DNA of 64,000 nucleotides from Dipteris shenzhenensis. Its lineage: Eukaryota; Polypodiophyta; Polypodiopsida; Gleicheniales. Both the position numbers and the translations under genes were made by a program. Positions 1-13,500 of the stretch are shown one piece after another. Where the stretch lies: assembly GCA_047967505.1 (NCBI GenBank), contig CM106538.1. One strand, 5' to 3'. The number at the start of each line of letters is the position of its first letter. Positions within the stretch are counted from its first letter, which is position 1. The notes under the pieces are model-generated. The model was given only the letters and a program-made list of their open reading frames with translations, had not been told where the DNA came from and did no database searches.

Positions 1-1105
1 TGGTATTTTGAGTTGCATTGGAGTGGAGTCTCACTCTATTGGTAATGAAGGTCACGTCAGGTTCTCTCTCTTGAGTGTCTCTTCCCTTTTTCCATGGCTT
101 TCTCTTCCAAAGTGCTAAAAAATGTTGTCTATTCGGCCGCTCATTGTGCATACATGGTTTATCTATTTTCCAAGCCACAAAGGGAGCTCTTCCTTCCCTC
201 CTAGGTGACCTCTATGGGACTTGGATAATTGATGAAATCTAAGCATCGAGGTAGTATTCTCCCAAGTTGGAATCAGTAGAAGGAGTAGGTGTTTTTCATG
301 ACAGTTTGACCCCCTGTCAGTATTTTGTTCATAACTTTTCGCTCGGTGGTCCGATTTGGGCAAAACTTATATTAGCGCAAAGCTCTCTTCAAGTAGCATC
401 ATCCTATGTCTTCATTTATTGTAATAAATGTTAAACCAAAAATCAAACCAAAATCTCTGACTCTCTCTGTGTGACTGTTTCTTTTTCAAACATTTTTTAC
501 CCCCGTCCAATAAACTGCCCATATCTTTCCAACCGCTTCTCTGTTTCTTACGAAGCTTATATCAGAGTAAAGCTCATTTCAAGTGCATCTCGATATGTGT
601 TTGAATATTTAATATCATGTCTTTATAGAAAGTTATAAGCCCTTGTGCCTAATGATAGTTTGCATAGTATTTTGAGCTAATTGTAAAGGTATCTATGAAG
701 GAGGTGCAATGTTTCCCCGGAACATACCCATGCGACCCAATCAGCCCCTTCAAACTCCTCAATATATATCAGTTCATGTCATGTTGAGCCGCAAGATCTT
801 CTTTCAACAATGTATCATTCTTCTCTTTGGCATATAATCACTTGGGATGTTACCATCTTCATTCTCATATAAGGGAGGATAGTATGGTGTGGTCTCTTGG
901 TATAAAAGCTTCTTTTAATGTCCCTTTCCCAGTGATAAATATCTCTATCACTCAGTTCGAAAGCAGTAGGAAGTGAAGAGGTGCGTGAAGTTTGTTACTC
1001 CCAACTTCATGTCACATCTTTTGGTGGAGAGGCCGAGTATGTTTGGTATTGGATTCATCCCACCTCACTAAATGGTCTCCGGTGTACTTGATTGCATGTT
1101 ATGCC
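1..1105. other. Unassigned repeat-derived DNA, no gene
   Basis: No credible coding region. Bases 1-25 match 10343-10367, the part of a gypsy LTR into which a copia element inserted, so the window probably opens inside or next to another copy of that LTR. Two diverged segments at about 310-420 and 490-610 resemble each other (a motif like aaacttatattag followed by caaagctc and cttcaagt), suggesting an old tandem duplication. Nothing else is recognised. Confidence 0.4.
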
Positions 1106-1276
1106 TGAGAGTGCTCTCAACGGAAGCAAGAACGGAAGAGGGAGAGAGAGAAACAGAGAGCTACACAACTTTTGGTGGGTGCAGAACCACCCTAATCTTC
1201 TTTTTCATTCATTTATATATGTGTTTGAGTATTGTACATAACCGGGGTAAAGGCACAGTGACCTTTAACCCCCACA
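1106..1276 (-). repeat. 3' LTR of Tork-type copia copy 1
   Basis: Read on the minus strand it starts TGTGGGGGTTAAAGG and ends GAGAGCACTCTCA, so it has canonical TG...CA termini. The same 170-bp unit recurs at 10368-10537, and similarity stops exactly at these ends although the flanks differ (atgcc versus gagtg), which defines the LTR boundary. It is short for a copia LTR. A purine tract lies directly upstream on the minus strand. Confidence 0.85.
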
Positions 1277-1289
1277 ACCTTCCACTTAA
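1277..1289 (-). promoter_or_regulatory. Polypurine tract of copia copy 1
   Basis: The minus strand reads AAGTGGAAGGT immediately before the LTR. It corresponds to AAGTGGGAGGT in copy 2 and to the tract at 63766-63778 in the plus-strand relative. Its role is priming of plus-strand cDNA, inferred from position and composition. Confidence 0.75.
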
Positions 1290-1329
1290 AGAACAATGTG
1301 CCTTTAAGGGAGAACAACCAGTGAGCATA

Positions 1330-4300
1330 CTATCCAATGCCCATCAATACATGACAATACTCAAATTGTAGACTAGGTAGACTCTTCGTCAGCATATCTG
1401 CAGGGTTATCATCTATATGAACCTTGATAAGCTCTATGCACTTGTCCTCAAGTACCTCCCTGATGAAATGGTACCTGACCTTAATGTGTTTGGTCCTTCC
1501 ATGAAAGACCAGATTTCGTGCTAGCTGAATAGCACTCATGGAATCACTATGCAATGTCGGTACACCTGTCTGAATCCCCAAATCTCCCACTAGCCGATCA
1601 AGCCATATAGCCTCCTTGCAACCCTCTGTGGCTGCAACATACTCAGCCTCTGTGGTAGACAAAGCAACGCACTTCTGTGCGCGAGACATCCACGACACTG
1701 CACCACTTGCAAAGGTGAACACATAACTAGAAGTGGATCTCCTACTATCCACATGCCCTGCATAGTCTGAATCTGTGTACCCAAGTACACGCATGTCTCC
1801 TCTACCAAAGCAGATGCACATCTCCTTGGTACCCTTCATGTACCTCATGATGCACTTAACTGCCTCCCAATGCCTCTTTCCTGGATTAGCCATATACCGG
1901 CTAAAAACTCCCACTGCAAATGCAATGTCTGGTCTAGTAGCTATTATAGCATACATAAGACTCCCAACCGCTGATGCATAAGGAACCTTGGCCATCATGG
2001 CCCTTTTCTCATCTGATTTGGGACTATCTGTATGACTCAGTTTCACATATGGAGGCAATGGAGTACTCACTGCCTTCCCCCCCTCCATATTGAAATGCTG
2101 CAATACTTTTGTAACATACTCTTTTTGTGAAAGCCAAAGGAGTTTCCTACTCCGATCACGCGTGATGCGCATACCGAGAATATGTCCTGCAAGTCCCAAA
2201 TCCTTCATATCAAAGGCCTCATGCAACTTGGCCTTTAATGCATCTAGCTCATAAGTATTCTTGCTAGCCAATAGCATATCATCCACATATAGTGCCAAGA
2301 TTATCAGGCTATTATCCTCAGCCCTTTTAGTGTAGAGACTAGCCCTTTTAGTGTAGAGGCAGTGATCAATTTCACTCCTTCTAAAACCCTGGGACCGAAC
2401 GAAAGCATCAAACTTCTGATACCATTCTCTAGGTGCTTGCTTAAGACCATAGAGACTCTTCTTCAGCTTGCAAACTAAATGCTCTTTGCCCTTTTCTTCA
2501 AAGCCTTCTGGCTACACCATGTAAATTTCCTCATGCAAATCCCCATGCAAGAAAGCTGTCTTGACATCCATCTGCATAAGCTCCATATCCTCTAATGCCA
2601 CTAGTCCAAGCATGCATCTAAGTGTGGTCATCTTCACAACTGGAGAGAATATCTTATCAAAGTCCACACCCTTCTCTTGCTTGAACCCTTTAGTGACCAA
2701 ACGAGCCTTGTACCTAGGCACATCGTCACCTGTGACTTTCATTTTGTAGACCCATTTACATGGCAATGCTTTCTTTCCATGTGGCAAAGAAACCAAGTCC
2801 CAAGTCTTATTCTTCATAAGTGAACTCATCTCTGATTGCATAGCATACTCCCACTTGCGTTGATCCTTGTGCATCATAGCCTCTCTGTAGCAAGAAGGCT
2901 CCCCACAATTAGTAAGCATCACATAGTCTACCCCTGGAACAAACCTATCAGGTGGTCTAGACACTCTAGATGATCTTCTCAAGGGCATTTCAGCTTGCTG
3001 TCCCACCTGCATATCAGCCACATTTGGCTCATCATTTCCACCAATAGATGATCCATCATCTACCCTTGTATACACATCCATCATCTACCCTTGATTGTAT
3101 ACCTGTGGGAGTATTTGGTGGTACCATTTCTTGCACATTTGGTGCATGGACAGCTTGCTGTCTATCAACATATGTAGGTGGATTCACATCTTGGAAAGTG
3201 ATTCTCCTCATTTCCACATCCCTCATGGGTGCCTTATGCATCTTCTTCTCATTGAAGACTACATCATGGCTGTGTATGATCTTCTTTGCTTCTGGATCCC
3301 AGAGATGATAGCCCATCTCTCCATTTTCACCATAACCCAGAAAGATGCATTTCCTAGACTTAGGATCTAGCTTCTTTTGAAGCTCTTTTGGCACATGTGC
3401 ATATGCCTCACACCCAAATATACACAAACGAGAGTAAGAGGGCTTCTTGCCACTCCATGCCTCTTTAGGAATACTGCCATCCAAACTCTTACTAGGTGAT
3501 CTATTGTTCACATGCACTGCAGTATTCATTGCCTCAGCCCAAAAACCACCAGAAAGACTTGCATTGGAAAGCATGCATTGCAACCTTTCTTGAATGGTAC
3601 GATTCATCTTTTCTGCAACTGGATTTTGCTCTGGAGTACGAGGGGATGTGAGCTCCCTCTTAATCCCACGTGTATCACAGAAATGCTGAAAGTCATGAGA
3701 GAGATACTCTCCACCATTGTCAGTCCATAGGCATTTAAGTGTTCTACCCGACTGATTCTTAACCAAGGCCAGCCATTTCTAAAATACCTGGAACACATCA
3801 CTCTTCCGAGCTATAGCATAAGCCCACACTTTCGTAGTTGCATCATTAATGAATGTCAAATAGTATTCAGCCCCGCCTAATGACTGTGTAGGCATGGGAC
3901 CACATACGTCTGAATGCACCAAATCAAGCTTTTCAAACTCTTTCTTTCCCCTTCTTTAATGGGCTGATTTAGTATGCTTCCCATAGAGAGAGTGCTCACA
4001 AAATTCAAAATTAGAGAAACTCAAATGTGGTACATAACCCAAATGGCATAAGAGTTTCATCCCATTTTGGCTCATATGGCCCAACCGGCAATGCCATAAA
4101 GAAGTGCTTGGTTGCTCGGTTATTGCAACAACATGATCAAATACCCCTGATACATGTAAGGGATACAAAGTCCCACACTTGGCACCCCTAGCCAAAAGCA
4201 TAGAGCCCTTCTGGATTTTCCAACTTTGAAAGCCAAAAGTGGTGTGAAAACCAGCATCATCTAGCTGACCCACTGAAATAAGACTCTTGGTCAACTTAGG

Positions 4301-5440
4301 CACATGTCTCACATGTTTCAAAATAAATGCAGACCCATTTGCAAAAGAAAACTTTATGTCACCTGCTCCAACTATGTCACATGCATAGTCATTTCCAAGA
4401 TGCACACGACCTGTCTTTCCACTGTCATAAGTGGAGAACCATTCCCTATGGGGAGTAACATGGAATGAAGCACCAGAATCCAAAATCCAATCTTGGGAAT
4501 ATGTATCATCTGAAGTGGTAAGCAACTCTGTAGATAAACTAGACATGAAGAGAACGTCATTGTCACTATCATGTGTGACTGCATTGATCTCCTCGATCTT
4601 TACTTTTCCTTTGTTCTCCCTTGGACAATCTTCCTTTTGATTTGCACCCCAATTTGCATTCTTTTTCTTATCCTTTTGCTCTCTTTTTCAGCTTGTAGCA
4701 ATCCTTTTTCATATGGCCGTTCTTGCCACAGTGGTAACACTCAATGTTCCATGCCCTAGATTAGCTACGAGACTTTCCTATTTCTTGGGACTTCCCCCTG
4801 AATTGTGATCTGCCCCTTTGCCCATTTAAGGCTGCATCCTGCTTGTTGCCATCTATAGACTTCCGTCTAATCTCCTCGGCCAACAAGCTACCCACAACAT
4901 CATCAAATTTCAGTACTCCACCAGGTGCAGAGTTACTGACAGCTGTACGGAAGGTATCCCATGAGGATGGCAATGAAATAAGAGAAATATTGCCTTAGTC
5001 TCCGCATCAAAATTCATCTTATGAGCCTGAAGCTGGCTGAAAATAATATTGAATTCATTCAAGTGAGAAGCAATGGAGACCCCTTCCTTTATCTGCAGCT
5101 CAAACAACATCTTCATGAGGTAAACTTTATTAGAGGCAGTTTCCTTCTCATAAGTGGCACACAGTTTCTTCCACAAATCTTCCGCAGTTTGCTCATTTAC
5201 TACTGTGAAATAAACTGACTCTGCAAGATGAAGTCTAATAGTAGACTTTGCTAATGCACCCAACTCATTCCAATCATCCTCAGACATATTTGCAGGCTTA
5301 GCTTCAATCCCTGCCAAGGGTTTAATCTGCTTCTTTTGAATAAGCACATCCCTTATCTATTCTTTCCACAAAGAAAAGTTTGTCCCATCAAACTTTTTAA
5401 TGTTAAAAAACTCCTTTTTAGACATGGAAGAGGATGCCAT
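1330..5440 (-). pseudogene. Ty1/copia gag-pol, Tork/Tnt1-like, degenerate (copy 1)
   Basis: Domain order along the minus strand: gag from the ATG at 5440; a CCHC knuckle (CYHCGKNGHMKKDC, about 4740-4700); aspartic protease with an intact DSG (WILDSGASFHVTP, about 4490-4450); pre-integrase HHCC; integrase with HSDVCGP, TDNGGEY and a catalytic E before KMNRT (3930-3590); reverse transcriptase (YVDDMLLAS near 2280); and RNase H (ALSTTEAEYVAA near 1640). Lesions: TAG at 5357-5359 in gag, a one-base deletion near 4979, a stop before the CCHC box near 4767, a stop near 3959, a 25-bp duplication with frameshift at 3052-3093, and TAG at 2512-2514. It is not functional. Family assignment rests on gag and integrase motifs and on close similarity to copy 2. 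Confidence 0.9.
2320..2358 (-). repeat. 21-bp in-frame tandem duplication in RT
   Basis: The unit agcccttttagtgtagag occurs twice with a 21-bp period here and once at the matching site in copy 2 (about 11580-11600). In the RT frame it doubles the heptapeptide SLYTKRA without shifting the frame. It is a replication-slippage or repair product specific to copy 1. Confidence 0.8.
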
Positions 5441-6720
5441 AATGCAAATAAAGCAAAATCCCAAATGCTAGTGCCTACAAGAGAGAATCACACCAAATAC
5501 CAGGTGCACCCAAATGTGTATCCCACAAAACTCATGTCTCAAAGCATCAAAAGATGCAGTTGACTCATGTGCATGTACTATGCATCCATATGAGCAAATC
5601 TGGCCCAAAAGAAAATGCCAACTGCAATGGCAATCCAAAATGCCAATAAGTGCCAAATGACTCAAGCATAAACACCGTCCACTGGCATATGCATCAATAA
5701 TATCTCATCCAAGAGAGCATAGCACTATCAATGCATCACCTGCAATGTGTCAAAGCTGTCCCTCAGCATAAAATAGCATCCATGTGCAAAGCGTCCATAA
5801 AAATAGCATCCCACAAGGCAATTTGGGCCTATCAGCGTATCCAATAAGAACCACAATGCATCCAAATGGCCTATAAATCATACACTGAACCCAATGCACA
5901 CCACAAATGAGCACACACTGCTCAAACTACAACCAGAGTGATCTGCATAAGGTATGCTCAAGAAATCATGGTCCCACGATAATGACCGCTACTGAAAATA
6001 GAACCCGAGATGCCTCAAAACATGGGTGCCATTGCATAATCAGACTCAGCAAGAAAATCTACAAATATCTCTCTTTTGTTGGAACTCCAAAATCCCAACT
6101 GATGAGTGAGAAATGGGAGTCAACACTTATCCACTGCCATGTGGCATAAATCTAAGGTTTCAAAACCTTAGAATGAAAAATGCATAATAGAGAGATGAAA
6201 TCGAATACACAGAGATCTATAACTCTGAAAGTACTCCACTGAATCATGCAAGAACTGATCGGTAGGGGTTTTTGGGCGTCCGAAACGCAATGGGACAGAC
6301 GGTTTTGGAAACTGTGGTCTCAATCATTGGGTCCAACACACGGTCTGAAAAACGTTTTTGGAAACAGAGTTGTTTGTAAACTCCACCGGAGTGCGAATGA
6401 TGAGCAACATAGAAGTTTTAGGACCTCCTGAGTCCACCGGAACTGACAGATCTGCAAATGGTTGCTCCAAACTTGAGTTCCAACACCCGGGCAGAAAAAC
6501 GTAGGCATGACTACAACTATCATAGCACGTGGACCATCAACATGCATACACAATTGCCACTAGCCTCTACCCACCATAGTTGCCAAGGCACCCACCAATA
6601 AGCCATGAGATGATATCCTCATCTATAACAAAATAAAAATGAACCTGAATTTTTGCAGATAATTAGGACATACCTGTTAAAAAACTAACAAAGATTAGCC
6701 ATAGTATAATTTCATGAATT
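5441..6720 (-). other. Probable 5' leader of copia copy 1
   Basis: This is upstream of the gag start on the minus strand. The first 240 bp match the region upstream of copy 2's gag (14609-14870), then copy 2 diverges. No 5' LTR resembling 1106-1276 and no TGGTATCAGAG-type primer-binding site was found. At 6330-6510 short motifs repeat (gaaaaacgt, ccaccgga, tccaacac), indicating an internally repetitive untranslated region. No gene is supported. Confidence 0.5.
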
Positions 6721-6957
6721 ATCAAGAAAATGAAGATCATGAACTAATTGATGAAAGGGAAAGAGAAGAAAGCAATGCCCTATGGGGTCCGATTTTCCCC
6801 TGTAGATGATGCTCTTTCTACCCATCTAGAGTATTTATAGTTGCATATTACAAAAAGCAAAAAGCCAATAATAGTACATCTAGAAGTATCCCTTGTCGAT
6901 AATTGGAGGGATTTCTCAACATAGCTCCATGAGCTCAAAATATCACAAGGCTTTATA
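6720..6957 (-). repeat. Gypsy LTR fragment with TATA box
   Basis: The minus-strand sequence matches the plus-strand LTR at 35003-35430 (shared GCCTTGTGATATTTTGAGC, then GTACTATTATTGGC and AATACTCTAGATGGG). It contains a TATA-like CTATAAATACTC (rc of 6830-6841). It abuts the plus-strand gypsy pol at 6957, so it is an independent truncated LTR. It also serves as an empty reference for the insertion at 35131-35376. Confidence 0.75.
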
Positions 6958-9447
6958 TGCCCTCATTTGCAATTAATAAAAGTGAGAAGCTCCAGTACTT
7001 GGATATGTTAGATGATTTTCCATGTCTCTTTGCAACAAGCTATTCACAGGTTCGATCAGTCTCTCTTGTGGAGCACAAGATTGAGTTGAAGCTAGAAAGC
7101 AAGCCAGTTGTGCAATGCTTAAGGCGATTGGGGGTGATCCAATCTAAGGCACTAAAGAAAGAGGTAACACAACTACTTGAGGCAGGATTCATCTTTCCTG
7201 TTGATGATTTAGAATGGATATCTCTTGTAGTTGTCACACCAAAGAAAGGAAATAAGTGGCAAGTCTGTGTGGACTTTCATCCTTTGAATGCATGCACTAA
7301 GAGGGATAATTTTCCTTTGCCATTCCAAGATGAAATACTAGACCAAGTAGCAGGGCATGAGATGTATTCTGTATGTGATGGGTATTCTAGATACTTTCAA
7401 ATTCGTATTCGAGAGGAAGATCAAAAGAAAACATTATTTGTCACACCTTGGGGAGTTTTTGCTTACAGAGTGATGCCTTTTGGGTTGACCAATGCACCAG
7501 CTAGATTTCAAAGGTTTATGAGTCAAGTGCTCGAGCCTTACTTGGGAAAGTTCATAAGGGTATTTTTGGATGATTTTTGCATTTATTCTTGGCGCATAGA
7601 TCCAATGGAGAAGTTAAAGATGGCCTTAGCTAGTATTGATGAAGCAAAAGGGTGTCTAAATCCTAGCAAGTGCCATTTGGCTCAAACAAAAGTAGTCTTG
7701 TTGGGGCATATTGTGTCTAAAGAAGGCCTGGAAATGGATCCTGACAAGGTTCAAACAATCATGGCATTGCCAAGTCCTGAGAGTGTCACTGGTGTTCGCA
7801 GAATTCTAGGAAAAAGCAAGTATTATCAACGCTTTTGTGATGATTTCACAGAGAGTGCATCCCATGAACTTATTGACAAGAAAAGGAGTTTCTTTCCAAT
7901 GGGGTGTGGAGCAGCAGGAGTCTTTTCAACAACTTAAGGAGGCCATGAGTAAGGGCCCAATATTGAAGCCCCCTGATTGGTCTCAAGACTTTTATGTAAA
8001 TCCAAGTGTATCTTTGCATTCAGCTGGTGCTGTATTGCTACAAAAAGGAGAGGCATGTAGAATGAAACCCAGGCACTATGTAGTCAGTTTGATTTTTACA
8101 AGTTTGTTCATATAAACAGAAAAGAAAATCAAAGGACAGATGAGTTAGCTACTCAAGCCATTGTAGTACAAGACCAGGGAGTGGTTTCTTTGGTAGACAC
8201 TGGATGGCCAGAACTGCAAGATGTTCAGCAATATGTGGAAGAAGGCATGTTTCCTCGAGGGTTAACTCCACAATAGAAGCAGAGATCGGTAAGGAATGCT
8301 TGTCCCTATATTATTGTTGATGACATTCTTTATAAATTGGGAAAAGATAACGTGCTCCGTCGGGTGGTCCATCCCATGGAGACTAGGAGAATCCTAGAAA
8401 TGTGCCATGAATGCTCTGGTCATTTTGCTTTAGCGAGCACAGCTAGGAGAATTCTTAATGCAGGTTACTTTGGGCCACGCCTCCATAAGGATGTATATGA
8501 ATGGTGTCGAAGTTGTAAAGTATGCCAAAATTTTGGAAAGTGACAGTTGATTCCTGGGCCCTTGAAGCCTATTCCAACATATGGGCCATTTGAGAGGTGG
8601 GGGTTAGACTTTGTGGAACCACTCCCTCGCTCATCTCAAGGCAAGCAATTTTTATTAGTGGCCACAGATTATCCGATTGCGTGGGCAGAGGCCAAGGCCA
8701 CAGTCAATAACAAGGCCAACACAATTGCAAAATTTCTCTTTGATCAAATTTGTTCACGCTTTGGTTGTCCTTTGGAAATTCTCACTGATGGAGGAACCTC
8801 TTTTAGAAATGAACTAATTGAAAATGTGGTGCATAAGCTAAAGATAAATAATAGCATGTCCATGCCATACTATCCCCAAAGTAATGGCTTGGCTGAGAAA
8901 ACAAATGGATTGTTGTGCTATTCAATGGGAAAGCTTGTAGACAACTAGAAAAGGCATTGGGATAGGCACTTGGCAAAAGTTTTATGGCCTTATAGAACCA
9001 CACACAAGCTAGCTATTGGGTTTACACCATTCGAACTAGTGTATGGAATAGAAGCCATATTGCCCATTGAATTGGAGATACATAGACTTCGCACTGCTGT
9101 TCCAAGAATAGAAGGATAGGAGGATGCCTATGTTCAACGCACAGCTAGAAGCCTTGGATGAATGTAGATTACAGGCCTTACAAAATTTGGAAGCTTCTAA
9201 AAAAAGGCGCAAGTCCCATTTTGACACCAAATTAAGAAAGATATTGCAGAAGGAGATTTGGTCATGAGATTTGATAGCCGTTTGGACAAGCGGCTAGACA
9301 AAAGTTTATCAGCTGATGGGAGGGACCATATCAAGTCAAAAAGAAGTTCACGAATGGAACCTATCACCTTGAGGATGTTGATGGCATAGTGATACCCAGA
9401 CACACCAATGAGTATCGCCTTAATTTCTTCTATGCTCGACCACCTTG
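6957..9447 (+). pseudogene. Ty3/gypsy pol (RT, partial RNase H, integrase), degenerate
   Basis: Reverse transcriptase motifs run from 7020 to 7870: VCVDFHPLN, VMPFGLTNAPARFQ and FLDDFCIYS. An RNase H start (SLHSAGAVLLQKG near 8010-8050) jumps directly to the RNase H C-terminus (NRKENQRTDELATQA near 8115-8160), so most of that domain is deleted. Integrase follows, with an HHCC finger (ending WCRSCKVCQ) and catalytic residues in GLDFVEPL, TDGGTSF and PQSNGLAEKTNG (8600-8910). A frameshift near 7850 and stops near 8275, 8541, 8947 and 9119 disable it. No gag or protease and no chromodomain are visible. Non-chromovirus gypsy is my inference. Confidence 0.88.
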
Positions 9448-9488
9448 AGGGCCAGCAGACCTTCTCTGTCACTAGAGAGCATCTCTTG

Positions 9489-9500
9489 GGGGGGGAAAGA
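9489..9500 (+). promoter_or_regulatory. Polypurine tract of gypsy 1
   Basis: A run of G followed by aaaga sits directly before TGTGATGCC, the start of the following LTR. Position and composition fit the plus-strand primer of the upstream gypsy pol. Confidence 0.7.
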
Positions 9501-10367
9501 TGTGATGCCAAAAATTGATATTTTTTATTTGGCATTGGTATTGTTTTCTTCTATGTTTGATAAGAGTTTGAGTATCAATTGATAGCCTAGCGGCTCTCAC
9601 TTATTTCTATTTTCTAAGATATTGTATGGGATTGAGAGGATGAGTGGAATGGATCATTGTATATATCATGTGTATGAATGATAAATACCTTGGTATGGGG
9701 TGAGAGTTATCTGTGTATGGGATATTATGGGGTTTTTAGAAAATAGGAAGAGTGAGTCATATAAAGAGGTGGGCTCATGTCCATGCGTTCCAATAATATA
9801 AGAGAGATCACATGCCAAGCGTGTGGAAGGCATGTGGAGGAGTGTGGAGTCAAGAGGAATCCTTCTAGAATTCCTATGTGGAATAAGGAGGATGTGGACA
9901 TATGAAAAAGAGAGGGTCCTTATCGGCTCCATGTGAGGAGACTCTTGACTTTCTCAATATTTTAAGAGTCTTGAGAATCTTTTTATGGGACACATGGCAA
10001 GAGTAGCCAAAAAGGACATGGATGGTGACATACGGGCTTATGTGATTGATGGGGAAAAGAATCTACAGGTAGCAATTGTAAATGGGTGAAGGAGGGTGAC
10101 AAAATCTCTATAAAAGGAGCCCTCCTCTCCCTTGTTCATCATCTCTTCCACCATTAAGCCTCATGCTACTGTAGCTCTAGTCTCGTCAAGCCTCTTCCAT
10201 GAGCCTTCTCTTCCCCTTGTAGATATTCTCTTATGTAGACTCTTGAGTCCATCTCTCTCTAGTTCATTCTCTCTCTATGAGTAGTCTTGGAGCTTCCGCT
10301 CCCTCTTGTACGTATGAAATCTCTTCTTCTCCCTTGTGTTTGTCGTATATTGAGTTGCATTGGAGTG
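9501..10367 (+). repeat. 3' LTR of gypsy 1, interrupted by copia copy 2
   Basis: It begins TGTGATGCC right after the polypurine tract. A promoter-like TATAAAA lies at 10109-10115, followed by a pyrimidine-rich region typical of R/U5. The LTR is cut at 10367 by the end of a copia LTR. Its last 25 bp match bases 1-25 of the window, which continue differently, so the true 3' end is missing here. Confidence 0.7.
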
Positions 10368-10537
10368 TGAGAGTGCTCTCAATGGAAGCAAGAACGGAAG
10401 AGGGAGAGAGAGAAACAGAGAGCCACACAAGTTTTGGTGGGTGCAGAACACCCTAATCTTCTTTTTCATTCATTTATATATGTGTTTGAGTATTGTACAT
10501 AACTGGGGTAAAGGCACAGTGACCTTTAACCCCCACA
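10368..10537 (-). repeat. 3' LTR of Tork-type copia copy 2
   Basis: This is the 170-bp homologue of 1106-1276, with minus-strand TGTGGGGGTTAAAGG...ACTCTCA and a polypurine tract at 10538-10549. It lies inside the gypsy 1 LTR, so the copia insertion is younger than that LTR. Confidence 0.85.
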
Positions 10538-10590
10538 ACCTCCCACTTAAAGGACAATGTGCCTTTATAGAAGAACAACCAGAGAGCATA

Positions 10591-13500
10591 CTATCCAATG
10601 CCCATCAATACACGACAATACTTAAACCGATGACTAGGTAGACCCTTCGTCAGCATATCTATAGGGTTGTCATCTGTATGTACCTTGACAAGCTCTATGA
10701 GCTTGTCCTCAAGTACCTCCCTAATGAAATGGTACCTGACCTCAATGTGTTTGGTCCTTCCATGAAAGACCGGATTCCGTGCTAGCTGAATAGCACTCAT
10801 GGAATCACTATGCAATGTCGGTACACCTATATGAATCCCCAAATCTCCCACTAGCTGATCAAGCCATATAGCCTCCTTGCAACCCTCTGTGGCTGCAACA
10901 TACTCAGCCTCTGTGGTAGATAAAGCAACACACTTCTGTGCACGAGACATCCATGACACTACACCACCTGCAAAGGTGAACACATAACTAGAAGTGGATC
11001 TCCTACTATCCACATGCCTTGCATAGTCTGAATCTATGTACCCAAGTACACGCATGTCTCCTCTACCAAAGCAGATGCACATCTCCTTGGTACCCTTCAT
11101 GTACCTCATGATGCACTTAACGGCCTCCCAATGCCTCTTTCCTGGATTAGCCATATACCGGCTAACAACTCCCACTGCAAATGCAATGTTTGGTCTAGTA
11201 GCTATCATAGCATACATAAGACTCCCAACTACTAATGCATAAGGAACCTTGGCCATCATGGCCCTCTCCTCATCTGATTTGGGACTATTTGTATGACTCA
11301 ATTTCACATATGGAGGCAATGGAGTACTCACTGCCTTCCCCCCCTCCATATTGAAACGCTACAATACTTTTGTAACATACTCCTTTTGTGAAAGCCAAAG
11401 GAGTTTCCTACTCTGATCACGCGTGATGCGCATACCAAGAATATGACCTACAAGTCCCAAATCCTTCATATCAAAGGCCTCATGCAACTTGGCCTTTAAT
11501 GCATCTAGCTCATAAGTATTCTTGCTAGCCAATAGCATATCATCCACATATAGTGCCAGGATTATCAAGCTATTATCCTTAGCCCTTTTAGTGTAGAGGC
11601 AGTGATCAATTTCACTCGTAAAACCGTGGGACTGAATGAAAGCATCAAACTTCTGATACTATTCTCTAAGCGCTTGCTTAAGACCATAGAGACTCTTCTT
11701 CAGCTTGCAAACTAAATGCACTTTGCCCTTTTCTTCAAAGCCTTTCGGTTGCACCATGTAAATTTCCTCATGCAGATCCCCATGTAAGAAAACTGTCTTG
11801 ACATCCATCTGCATAAGCTCCATATCCTCTAATGCCACTAGTCCAAGCATGCATCTAAGTGTGGTCATCTTCACAACCGGAGAGAATATCTCATCAAAGT
11901 CCACACCCTTCTCTTGCTTGAACCCTTTAGCGACCAAACGGGCCTTGTACCTAGGCACATCATCACCTATGACCTTCATCTTGTAGACCCATTTACATGG
12001 CAATGCTTTCTTTCCATGTGGCAAAGAAACCAAGTCCCAAGTCTTATTCTTCATAATTGAACTCATCTCTGATTGCATAGCATACTCCCACTTGCATTGA
12101 TCCTCACACATCATAGCCTCTCTGTACCAAGAAGGCTCCCCGCAATCAGTAAGCATCACATAGTCTACCCCTGGAACAAACCTATCAGGCAATCTAGACA
12201 CTCTAGATGATCTTCTCAAGGGCATTTTTAGCTTGCTGTCCCACCTAGATATCAGCCACATTTGGCTCATCATTTCCACCAATAGATGATCCATCATCTA
12301 CCCTTGATTGTATACATGTGGGAGTACTTGGTGGTACCATTTCTTGCACATTTGGTGCATGGATAGCTTGCTGTCTATCAATATATGCAGGTGGATTCAC
12401 ATCCTAGAAAGTGATTCTCCTCATTTCCACATCCCTCATGGGTGCCTTATGCATCTTCTTCTCATTGAAGACTACATCATGGCTGCGTATGATTTTCTTT
12501 GCTTCTGGATCCCAAAGACGATAGCCCATCTCTCCACTTTCACCATAACCCAGAAAGATGCATTTCCTAGACTTAGGATCTAGCTTCTTTCAAAGATCTT
12601 TTGGCACATGTGCATATGCCTCACACCCAAATATATGCAAATGAGAGTAAGAGGCCTTCTTGCCACTCCATGCCTCTTTAGGATTACCACCATCCAAACT
12701 CTTACTAGGTGATCTATTGACTGCAGTCCTCATTGCCTCAGCCCAAAAACCACTAGAAAGACTTGCATTGGAAAGCATGCATTGCAACCTTTCTTGAATG
12801 GTACGGTTCATATTTTATGCAACTAGATTTTGCTCTGGAGTACGAGGGGATGTGAGCTCCCTCTTAATCCCACGTGTATCACAGAAATGCTGAAAGTCAT
12901 GAGAGAAATACTCTCCACCATTGTCAGTCCGTAGGAATTTAAGTGTTCTACCCGATTGATTCTCAACCAAGGCCAGCCATTTCTGAAATACATGGAACGC
13001 ATCACTCTTCCGAGCTATAGCATAAGCTCACACTTTCCTAGTTGCATCATCAATGAATGTCACATAGTATTCAGCCCCGCCTAATGACCGTGTAGGCATG
13101 GGACCACATACGTCTGAATGCACCAAATCAAGCTTCTCAAACTCTTTCTTTCCCCTTCTGTTATGGCTTGATTTAGTCTGCTTCCCATAGAGACAGTGCT
13201 CACAAAATTCAAAATCAAAGAAACTCAAATGTGGTACATAACCCAAATGGCATAAGAGTTTCATTCCATTCTAGCTGTGCCCCAACCTGCAATGCCACAA
13301 AGAAGTACTTGGCTGCTTGGTTATTGCAACAACATGATCAAACAAGGGATACAAAGTCCCACACTTGGCACCCCTAGCCAAAAGCATAGAGCCCTTCTAA
13401 ATTTTCCAACTTCCAAAACCAAAGTTGGTCTGAAAACCAGAATCATCTAGCTGACCCGTTGAAATGAGACTCTTGGTCAGCTTAGGCACATGTCTCACAT

